Source: Sporomusaceae bacterium (GTDB lineage: Bacteria > Bacillota > Negativicutes > DSM-13327). From it: a DNA stretch of 12,520 bases. The stretch lies in NCBI GenBank assembly GCA_027492445.1, contig JAPUES010000145.1, positions 1 to 12,520 of the forward strand. The letters run 5' to 3'. The number at the start of each line of letters is the position of its first letter. Within the stretch, counting starts at the first letter, position 1. A model generated the notes under the pieces. It was not told the origin of the DNA. It saw only the letters and a program-made list of their open reading frames with translations, and did no database searches. Positions 6,621 to 12,520 of the stretch are shown here, one piece after another. The position numbers were made by a program, and so were the translations under genes.

Positions 6621-6649
6621 ATATTAACATAAGCATCTATATGTGTCAA
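6621..6649 (-). promoter_or_regulatory. Strong sigma-A promoter of the SAM-riboswitch operon
   Basis: On the minus strand a consensus TTGACA (6644-6649) and TAATAT (6621-6626) are separated by exactly 17 bases. Transcription should begin near 6612-6615, about 15 bases ahead of riboswitch helix P1. Confidence 0.88.
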
Positions 6650-6669
6650 TGTTTTATTCCATAGGCATG

Positions 6670-7683
6670 TTATTTCTTAGCAATATATTTACGAATATCC
6701 ACAGCAACAGCAGCTACAATAATCAAGCCTTTAATAATGAGTTGCCAGTAAGGATTCATACCAACAAAAGTTAAACCATAGTTAATTACTGTGAAAATCA
6801 GCACCCCGACTAAAATGCCAGGTACCGTTCCAATACCACCTGTTGTAGATACGCCACCTACTACACAAGCAGCAATGGCATCAAGTTCGTACATATTACC
6901 ATAATTGTTGGTAGCCCCGCCCGTTCTCGCAGCTTCTAATACGCCAGCAAAGCCATATAAAGCGCCGGCAAGAGCATAAATAATTACGATATTTAGACCA
7001 ACATTAATTCCTGAAACAGTCGCGGCATTCATATTACCACCAATAGCGTACATATTTTTTCCCAGCCTTGTTTTATTGAAAATCACCCACACTATAAAGG
7101 CGACGAATAAGGCTATAATAACAATATAGGGAATGGAATAGGGACCAGTACCGATTGATCCTGAACCAATCTCTGTAAAGTCTGGTCTGAGACCTCCGAT
7201 AGGCTGAGATTCATTCGGTGACATATCAAAATAAATCGAATTTATACCATATACCATAACGTAGGTACCTAAGGTTGCAATAAAAGGAGGTACACTAAAT
7301 TTGGCTACAATCCAGCCATTGAGTAAACCAACTAACAATCCAGCAAATACAGCAACAAGAATAGGAATCCATATTGGCAAATCAGGTAAGTCTGGAAAGA
7401 ACCTGCGGGAATAATCGGCAACTTGCAGCATGGAAGCAGATAATACAGCTGCCAAACCAACAACACGTCCTGCCGAAAGGTCAACACCAGCTGTAATCAG
7501 TACAAAACCAGCACCAAGGGCAATAATTACCCTTGTAGAAGACTGCATTAGAATGTCACGCAAGGTATTGATAGAAAGAAAATTGGAATTATATATGGCA
7601 ATTGCTGCAATCAGAATCAGTAATACGCCATAAATTGCATACTGCAAAAAGAATTCATTGGTTTTCTTCATATTAAATGTCAT
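6670..7683 (-). CDS. mglC: Galactose/methyl-galactoside ABC transporter permease
   Basis: The inner-membrane channel of the Mgl importer, 337 residues, the same size as E. coli MglC. About eight to ten hydrophobic segments span the protein, from YGVLLILIAAIAIY near the N-terminus to LIIVAAVAVDI at the end. The GADLS-like LITAGVDLSAGRVVGLAA motif and the GGNMNAATVSGINV coupling region are typical of this branched permease family. The C-terminal part (YELDAIAACVVGGVS and INYGLTFVGMNPYWQ) is nearly that of MglC and argues against ribose or xylose paralogues. The start at 7683 follows AAAGGAGGT with about eight bases of spacing. It begins 19 bases after mglA and is the last gene of the operon; no terminator hairpin follows before the next promoter at 6621-6649. 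Confidence 0.95.
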   Translation of the reverse strand: MTFNMKKTNEFFLQYAIYGVLLILIAAIAIYNSNFLSINTLRDILMQSSTRVIIALGAGFVLITAGVDLSAGRVVGLAAVLSASMLQVADYSRRFFPDLPDLPIWIPILVAVFAGLLVGLLNGWIVAKFSVPPFIATLGTYVMVYGINSIYFDMSPNESQPIGGLRPDFTEIGSGSIGTGPYSIPYIVIIALFVAFIVWVIFNKTRLGKNMYAIGGNMNAATVSGINVGLNIVIIYALAGALYGFAGVLEAARTGGATNNYGNMYELDAIAACVVGGVSTTGGIGTVPGILVGVLIFTVINYGLTFVGMNPYWQLIIKGLIIVAAVAVDIRKYIAKK

Positions 7684-7702
7684 GGGATTTTACCTCCTTT
7701 GT

Positions 7703-9220
7703 TTACTCCATGTATAGGGTTGCATGGCGCATAATTTCCTGTTCTGTTGCTCTTTCTTTATCAAGAATACCCGTAAGTCGTCCTTCACACATGACCATAA
7801 TGCGATCAGACATTCCTAATATTTCAGGCATTTCCGAAGAAATCATAATAATACTTTTTCCTTGTTTAGCCAGTTCTACAATAATCGTATATATTTCAAA
7901 CTTAGCACCCACATCAATACCTCGTGTCGGTTCATCAAGGAGCAAAATTTCTGGTTCTGTTAATAACCAACGACCTAATAAGACCTTTTGTTGATTTCCT
8001 CCAGACAGGTTTTTGATTAATTCCTTGGTGGATGGGGTTTTAACCCTTAGTTTTTCCACACTTTTAATCGCATCCTCTTTCATCCTCTTCTCATCAAGCA
8101 ATAAATAAGGGGTCTGGTAGGCACTAAGGTTGGCAATTACCGTATTTTCTAGGACAGGCAACACTGGGAAAATCCCTGTAACCCGCCGTTCTTCCGTTAT
8201 TAAGGCAATTTTATGTTTCTTGGCATCTGCTGGTGATTTAATTTTTATTTCTTTACCATTCATCACAAACTTTCCTGTGGTTATCGCTCTAAGACCAAAA
8301 ATAGCTTCAATTAATTCTGTCCGTTGCGCACCTACAAGGCCGCCAATTCCAAGAACTTCGCCCCTGCGAAGCTCAAAAGTTACATCTTTAAAAGAACGTG
8401 GATTCGTTGACGTAATATTTTCTACCCTAAGCACTACTTCACCAGGTACATTGGTGCGTTCCGGAAAACGCTGGGTAAGATCCCGTCCAACCATTTTTGA
8501 AATAATAAGATCGGTAGTCAGTTCTGAGGCATTCCAAGTACCAATATACTTACCATCCCGCATAATCGTTACTTCATCAGATATTTGGAGAATCTCCTCC
8601 ATTTTATGAGATATGTAAATAATGGAAACTCCTCTTTGCCGAAGATCACGTATAATCTTAAATAATTGCTCCACTTCCGTTCCTGTCAATGAGGAGGTAG
8701 GCTCATCCATTACGATAATTTTCGCATTAAAGGATACGGCTTTTGCAATCTCTATGGACTGTATCTTAGATACGGATAAGGTCTTAACCAAAGCTTTAGG
8801 GTTAAGATCAATGTCAAGTTGTTTAAAGAGTGCCGCAGTATCGGAATACATCTTAGTATGGTCTACAAATTGAAAGGGACCATAACCTTTCATGGGAAAA
8901 CGTCCAAGCCAAATGTTTTCCATTACATCTCTGTGGGGGACAGGATGTAATTCCTGATGAATCATAGAAATCCCATAATTAAGGGCATCCTTAGAATTAT
9001 GAATTTCAAGTTTTTGACCATCTAAAATTATTTCACCCTTATCCTGTTTATAAATCCCGAAGAGGCATTTCATAAGAGTCGATTTACCTGCACCATTTTC
9101 TCCCATGAGAGCATGGACAGTACCAGGTCTAACTTTTATCGTTACATCATCAAGGGCCTTTACTCCGGGAAATTCTTTAGAAATATGATTCATTTCCAGC
9201 AAAAAATCATTTTCCTTCAT
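7703..9220 (-). CDS. mglA: Galactose/methyl-galactoside ABC transporter ATP-binding protein (double NBD)
   Basis: The cytoplasmic energy-coupling subunit of the Mgl importer, 505 residues against 506 in E. coli. It has two nucleotide-binding domains. The first has Walker A GENGAGKST (40-48), an LSVSKIQSIEIAKA signature and Walker B MDEPTSS (about 171-177). The second has a degenerate Walker A (GGLVGAQRTE, about 293-302), the signature LSGGNQQ (405-411) and Walker B LDEPTRG (428-434). The unequal pair is normal for sugar importers of this class. ISHKMEEI and ISSEMPEILG supply the switch histidine region and its variant. The start at 9220 is chosen for GAGGGG about nine bases upstream; the frame stays open to 9280 but that part lies in the mglB-mglA hairpin. 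mglC follows after 19 bases. Confidence 0.95.
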   Translation of the reverse strand: MKENDFLLEMNHISKEFPGVKALDDVTIKVRPGTVHALMGENGAGKSTLMKCLFGIYKQDKGEIILDGQKLEIHNSKDALNYGISMIHQELHPVPHRDVMENIWLGRFPMKGYGPFQFVDHTKMYSDTAALFKQLDIDLNPKALVKTLSVSKIQSIEIAKAVSFNAKIIVMDEPTSSLTGTEVEQLFKIIRDLRQRGVSIIYISHKMEEILQISDEVTIMRDGKYIGTWNASELTTDLIISKMVGRDLTQRFPERTNVPGEVVLRVENITSTNPRSFKDVTFELRRGEVLGIGGLVGAQRTELIEAIFGLRAITTGKFVMNGKEIKIKSPADAKKHKIALITEERRVTGIFPVLPVLENTVIANLSAYQTPYLLLDEKRMKEDAIKSVEKLRVKTPSTKELIKNLSGGNQQKVLLGRWLLTEPEILLLDEPTRGIDVGAKFEIYTIIVELAKQGKSIIMISSEMPEILGMSDRIMVMCEGRLTGILDKERATEQEIMRHATLYME

Positions 9221-9272
9221 TACGATCGCCCCTCTTTCTCCCAAGGCTTTTTTAACATTTAATACATATAGG

Positions 9273-9313
9273 AATGGCAAGGGTACAACGTAGCTACATT
9301 AACCCTTGCCATT
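9273..9313 (-). repeat. Long hairpin in the mglB-mglA intergenic region
   Basis: Arms 9273-9284 and 9302-9313 are perfect 12-bp reverse complements (AATGGCAAGGGT / ACCCTTGCCATT). Inside, AATGT and ACGTT can add five more pairs around AGCT. No U run follows on the minus strand, so it is not a typical terminator. A stable hairpin right behind the binding-protein gene fits a transcript-stability or partial-attenuation element that keeps mglB expression above mglA and mglC. Confidence 0.8.
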
Positions 9314-9349
9314 TTCTAATTTTCCAGTGTTACTAAGGTAAGCAAAAGC

Positions 9350-10372
9350 TTATTTTGCTTCGTTAATATTTTCTTTAGTAATTTTCTTGTAGTCAATCCA
9401 TACATATTTGCCATCAGTAATGGTATAACCAGTGTTTTCTTTGTTAGGAACTAAGCCTTGTGCTAATACACTTGCAAGCATGAAAGTTGCTTTACCTTGG
9501 TTATTAGCATCGTTTAGTACTGTACCATACAAAGTGCCATCTTCTAATGCTTTTAAAGCAGGAGCTGTTGCATCAACACCAACTACAGGCATATATTTGC
9601 CATCTTTAAAATAACCTTTTGCTTTTAATGCTTCAATAGCGCCAAGAGCCATGTCATCATTATTCGCAAGTACAACATCAATTTTGCCTTCATTAGCAGC
9701 TAAGAAAGCGGCCATTTTTTCTTGACCTTTTACACGATCCCACATGGCTGTATCTTCAGCAATTTTTTCAAGTTTTAGCCCAGCATCTTCAATGGTCTTA
9801 ATTGCGAATTTAGTACGCATTTCAGCATCTTGATGTCCTGGCTCGCCTTTGAGCATAACATAACGGATTACACCGTCTTTTGTAGGATGAGCTTTAAAGT
9901 AGTCAACTACTAATTGCCCTTCCATGATTCCAGATTGTTCTGCTTTCGCACCAACATAATATACTTTATCCCATTTGTTCATATCTTCCGTTAATGGTTC
10001 ACGGTTTAAGAATACGACAGGAATGTTTGCTTTTTTAGCTTTATCAACAATTACACCAGCAGCATTACGGTCTACTGGATTAATGGCAAGGGCTTTTGCT
10101 TTTTTGTTAATGAATAAGTCAACTTTGTCATTTTGAGCAGGTTGGGAATTTTGGCTATCAACGATTTCCAATTGAGCTTTACCTTCGGCAGCTTTTGAGA
10201 TAGCACTACGTACACCACTCATAAAAGTATCATCGAACTTATAAATAGCTACACCAATTAGATCTTTACCACCCTTACCGGCATCACTTGCAGGTGCAGC
10301 GCTTGAACAACCAGCCAATAACGCCCCAGCAAGTAATGTTGACATCACGAGACCTTTCCAATTCTTTTTCAC
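9350..10372 (-). CDS. mglB: Galactose/glucose-binding lipoprotein of the Mgl transporter
   Basis: The substrate-binding protein that captures galactose or glucose outside the membrane and delivers it to MglAC. A lipoprotein signal peptide ends in the lipobox LLAGC (Cys22), followed by a small Ala/Ser/Gly linker. Sugar-contact residues known from E. coli GBP are all present: Asp48, Phe50, Asn98, His180, Asp182, Arg186, Trp211, Asn238, Asp267 and Asn287 (E. coli D14, F16, N91, H152, D154, R158, W183, N211, D236, N256). The LKGEPGHQDAE, AMWDRV and LNDANNQGKATF blocks are nearly identical. The calcium loop is not kept: HPTKDGVIR replaces DLNKDGQIQ. The start is GTG at 10372 with AGGAGG seven bases upstream. 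It heads mglBAC, 145 bases after the ROK gene. Substrate is inferred from the binding pocket. Confidence 0.95.
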   Translation of the reverse strand: MKKNWKGLVMSTLLAGALLAGCSSAAPASDAGKGGKDLIGVAIYKFDDTFMSGVRSAISKAAEGKAQLEIVDSQNSQPAQNDKVDLFINKKAKALAINPVDRNAAGVIVDKAKKANIPVVFLNREPLTEDMNKWDKVYYVGAKAEQSGIMEGQLVVDYFKAHPTKDGVIRYVMLKGEPGHQDAEMRTKFAIKTIEDAGLKLEKIAEDTAMWDRVKGQEKMAAFLAANEGKIDVVLANNDDMALGAIEALKAKGYFKDGKYMPVVGVDATAPALKALEDGTLYGTVLNDANNQGKATFMLASVLAQGLVPNKENTGYTITDGKYVWIDYKKITKENINEAK

Positions 10373-10411
10373 AGATAACCCTCCTACTTTAATTTTTTGT
10401 GGAATATTACA

Positions 10412-10425
10412 TGCTATAAAACAAT
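10412..10425 (-). repeat. Direct repeat copy 2, possible mglB operator
   Basis: On the minus strand ATTGTTTTATAGCA matches ATTGTTATAAAGCA at 10487-10500 in 12 of 14 bases. This copy is 40 bases upstream of the mglB start and next to TAATAT, a possible -10 element. The repeat pair may be a binding site of the adjacent ROK regulator, though no known ROK consensus is matched. Confidence 0.4.
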
Positions 10426-10486
10426 AACTCCTATCTAGATTAATGATGAGATTTTTTACGTCCTCACTCTCAAGCTAGTTAGTCTT

Positions 10487-10511
10487 TGCTTTATAACAAT
10501 GCCACCATTGT
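10487..10511 (-). promoter_or_regulatory. Direct repeat copy 1 overlapping a 16-bp palindrome
   Basis: The palindrome ACAATG-CCAC-CATTGT (10496-10511) lies six bases past the rok stop codon and overlaps direct-repeat copy 1 (10487-10500). It could be an operator for mglB or a weak hairpin at the end of the rok message; no U run follows the stem, which makes a terminator less likely. No convincing -35/-10 pair for mglB was found in 10373-10516. Confidence 0.4.
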
Positions 10512-10516
10512 ACTGG

Positions 10517-11731
10517 CTACTTCTGTCCTAGCCATAAGGATTGGGTAATGTCAGCAAAAACCATGTCAGCTGCACCTTTCATTGTGTTTTCTGTAGCCGT
10601 TTGTGAAAATCTAATTTCCAGTACACTACTACAGCTTTCAAAAGAGCGGTCCCAAATGGTTTGCTTCACTATATCTTCAATATATTGGCGAGCTTTGACT
10701 ATACCGCCGCCAATTATGACAACTTTCGGATTAAAAATATTCACTAAATTGGCAATACCAATCCCTAGGTACCGCGCTACCTTAACTAGCATACGAATCG
10801 CTAGTTCATCTCCTGCCTCTGCAGCTTCATAGATTACATTGGGCGTAACATGAAATAGTTCTCCTTGTACTAAATCATATACAATGGATTTTTGCCCCTC
10901 TTTGATGGCTTTTACTACCATAACCACCAATGCATTTTCAGAAGCTAAGGCTTCCATACAACCATAATTACCACAGCTACATACAGGGCCCGAAATATCA
11001 ATAGTAGTATGACCAACTTCTCCGGCACTGCCATTGATTCCGCGATACATCCTGCCATTAAACATGATACCAGCCCCAATACCGTGACTTACTTTCAGTA
11101 GAATGACACTATCTACATCTTGGGCAGCACCATAATAATATTCACCGTTAATTAAGGCCTTCGCATCATTTTCAACAAATGTAAGAATATTGAATTTTTC
11201 TTCAATCATTTTTTTAATAGGTATATTTTTCCACCCTGTATTGGGAGCAAATACGGAAATACCTTCCTTGATTTTCACTGGGCCACGTACCACAACCCCT
11301 ACTGCCTGTACGGCTACCGTTGCCATTCTTTGGCAAGTTTCAATCATTTCTAACATAAGGGCAAGGACTTCTTCTTTTTTCATCTCTTTAATTCTTTTAT
11401 TATCCATATAATGAATGCGAAACTCAGGATCAATCAGATAACTCATTATCTTTTCAGACCGGATATGGATAATAATAATCTGGGCAATCTTTGAATTGAC
11501 TTTGAGCAGTAGCGGTCGTCGTCCGCCACTCGATTCACCAATACTATCCTCCAAAATAAGCCCTAGGTCCATAAGCTTTGCCGTAATATTCGTAACCGTG
11601 GGAGGAGTAAGACCTGTCATCTTTGCAAGTTCAGCTCTTGATATGAGACCGTGACGCCTGATAGTATTCATAATCTGTTCATCATTACTGACATTTTCCT
11701 GTCGAAAGGAGTATGTGCTTACATTTTCCAT
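10517..11731 (-). CDS. ROK-family sugar-sensing transcriptional repressor (XylR/NagC type)
   Basis: A 404-residue DNA-binding regulator. Residues 16-78 form a winged helix-turn-helix (IMNTIRRHGLISRAELAKMTG, then TPPTVTNITAKLMDLGLI and the GGRRP wing). The ROK domain follows with VENDAKA (186-192), GIGAG (217-221), the GINGSAGEVGH loop ending in His241 and the zinc motif CSCGNYGC (251-258) followed by MEAL. The N-terminal phosphate motif DxGxT of ROK kinases is absent (IIIIHIRSEKI is in its place), so it should bind but not phosphorylate sugar. The start at 11731 follows AGGAG by six bases. It sits 30 bases after the epimerase-like gene and 145 before mglB, so it probably represses this operon until galactose or a related sugar binds. 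The actual inducer is not shown by the sequence. Confidence 0.92.
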   Translation of the reverse strand: MENVSTYSFRQENVSNDEQIMNTIRRHGLISRAELAKMTGLTPPTVTNITAKLMDLGLILEDSIGESSGGRRPLLLKVNSKIAQIIIIHIRSEKIMSYLIDPEFRIHYMDNKRIKEMKKEEVLALMLEMIETCQRMATVAVQAVGVVVRGPVKIKEGISVFAPNTGWKNIPIKKMIEEKFNILTFVENDAKALINGEYYYGAAQDVDSVILLKVSHGIGAGIMFNGRMYRGINGSAGEVGHTTIDISGPVCSCGNYGCMEALASENALVVMVVKAIKEGQKSIVYDLVQGELFHVTPNVIYEAAEAGDELAIRMLVKVARYLGIGIANLVNIFNPKVVIIGGGIVKARQYIEDIVKQTIWDRSFESCSSVLEIRFSQTATENTMKGAADMVFADITQSLWLGQK

Positions 11732-11761
11732 TTTATCTCCTACCTTTTTTTCACCAAACCA

Positions 11762-12520
11762 TTATTCTGCCTTGGACCAAGGTGTGAGTTCAATATCTAA
11801 ATACCATTCCATAGATTGCTGTGGCAAAAGAGCTGTTATGCTTTTCTGTTCCTTTGCGATTTCTAGAGAATCATAATAGCCTGTTGCTGGTTCAAGTGCG
11901 CAATTGTATTCTTTTTTAAAACCGCCTTCATTTACCCAAACACCAAGATAAGGCACCTTCTGGGCTGGAAATAATACCTTGTATAATAGTTGTCCTTGAT
12001 TTAATGTCAGCGCCGCTTCTCCGATTATTACTGGCCCATCGGCATAAAACTTCTCGGTTTTGCCTGCTGATTTTGGAGCAATGCTCTCAAGGGAATAGGT
12101 TTCTCCCGTCTGACTGCTAGTAAGAGGGAAGGAATGCTTCCTGCCTATCAAACCTAAGGTTTTACTATTATGGACGGTAATAACTTTATTAACTTTGGGC
12201 AAAATAATCCTTGTTGCTTCATCACAAGCCACTAAACCATGAAAAGCCCATAACCCATATAAAGGCTGGTCTCCCGTATTTTGCACCTTATAAGTAAAGT
12301 GAAGGATATTCTCCTGTAGTGTAATGCTTCTACTAAAGATATAAGGAAGAGCAACTCCTTTGATTTCAGTTGTTAACACTTCATGGTCTTCGATTACGTT
12401 CCATGGAAGGCTCCATAGCTCCCCATGGTCAGGCAATTTTATTCCAGGGTATTCTTCATAAGGATAATCACAAGCATCAATGGTTGGAAACATTTCATCT
12501 GCCCCTGACGTATCATACTT
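11762..12520 (-). CDS. Aldose 1-epimerase-like protein (galactose mutarotase family), 5' end outside window
   Basis: A cytoplasmic mutarotase-family protein that would interconvert alpha and beta anomers of an imported aldose. The frame stays open from an in-window ATG (12493) to the right edge, adding KYDTSGADE before MFPTIDACDYP; because DEMFPTID is a conserved internal block, the gene clearly begins beyond 12520. Family marks are HGELW near the start of the visible part, WAFHG with a likely catalytic His, and CALEPATGYYDS with the likely catalytic Glu near the C-terminus. The visible 252 residues fit a protein of about 280-320. It ends 30 bases before the ROK gene and is probably the upstream member of the same operon. 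Assignment to the galactose-mutarotase-like fold is firm; true substrate is inferred from the mgl neighbours. Confidence 0.82.
   Translation of the reverse strand, partial: KYDTSGADEMFPTIDACDYPYEEYPGIKLPDHGELWSLPWNVIEDHEVLTTEIKGVALPYIFSRSITLQENILHFTYKVQNTGDQPLYGLWAFHGLVACDEATRIILPKVNKVITVHNSKTLGLIGRKHSFPLTSSQTGETYSLESIAPKSAGKTEKFYADGPVIIGEAALTLNQGQLLYKVLFPAQKVPYLGVWVNEGGFKKEYNCALEPATGYYDSLEIAKEQKSITALLPQQSMEWYLDIELTPWSKAE

Noticed and set aside
8130..8873. Long plus-strand open frames opposite mglA
   Set aside because: They are antisense to a well-conserved transporter ATPase and have no ribosome binding sites or recognisable product.
9221..9280. N-terminal extension of MglA from 9280
   Set aside because: The extension lies in the intergenic hairpin, does not resemble MglA, and GAGGGG stands before the ATG at 9220 that gives the family length.
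9273..9313. The mglB-mglA hairpin as a full Rho-independent terminator
   Set aside because: The stem is followed on the minus strand by CCTATATG and not a U run, and mglA and mglC would then need a separate promoter that is not visible.

Overview
The window looks like chromosomal DNA of a low-GC Bacillota (Firmicutes). Nearly every gene has a strong GGAGG-type ribosome binding site, TTG and GTG starts occur, terminators are Rho-independent hairpins, and a biosynthetic operon is controlled by a SAM-I (S-box) riboswitch. The gene content and protein style would fit a Negativicute of the Sporomusa/Pelosinus type, but that is an inference and not proven here. No rRNA, tRNA, CRISPR array, insertion sequence or phage gene was seen.

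Left part (1-3790). A small secreted protein (237-587, +) converges on a minus-strand cluster, with a 20-bp perfect hairpin between them. In transcription order the cluster is a HEAT-like helical repeat protein (2735-2223), a secreted glucosaminidase (2179-1532) and a secreted D-alanyl-D-alanine carboxypeptidase without the usual C-terminal domain (1491-685). The two enzymes make this a peptidoglycan-remodelling set. Its promoter (2782-2810) faces a divergent plus-strand pair of unrecognised genes: a four-cysteine zinc-ribbon-like protein (2963-3415) and a 100-residue orphan (3452-3754).

Middle part (3797-6649, minus strand). This is a sulfur operon. A TTGACA-17-TAATAT promoter leads into a SAM-I riboswitch, which is followed by an antiterminator/terminator switch. 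Downstream are a YezD/DUF2292-type protein that appears to be a tandem duplication, metY (O-acetylhomoserine sulfhydrylase), a terminator, and larE (sacrificial sulfur transferase). Low SAM should permit transcription of yezD-like and metY, and possibly larE by readthrough.

Right part (6670-12520, minus strand). This is a galactose uptake operon: an aldose 1-epimerase-like gene cut by the window edge, a ROK-family repressor, then mglB (sugar-binding lipoprotein), mglA (double ATPase) and mglC (permease). The epimerase would interconvert sugar anomers, MglBAC would import galactose or glucose, and the ROK protein would sense sugar and control the genes. A large hairpin lies between mglB and mglA. 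The rok-mglB gap carries a palindrome and an imperfect 14-bp direct repeat that could be operators.

No wholly new system is evident. The items most worth a second look are the duplicated DUF2292 protein under SAM control, the orphan larE beside metY, and an MglB that keeps all sugar-contact residues but has lost most calcium-site ligands of the E. coli protein.
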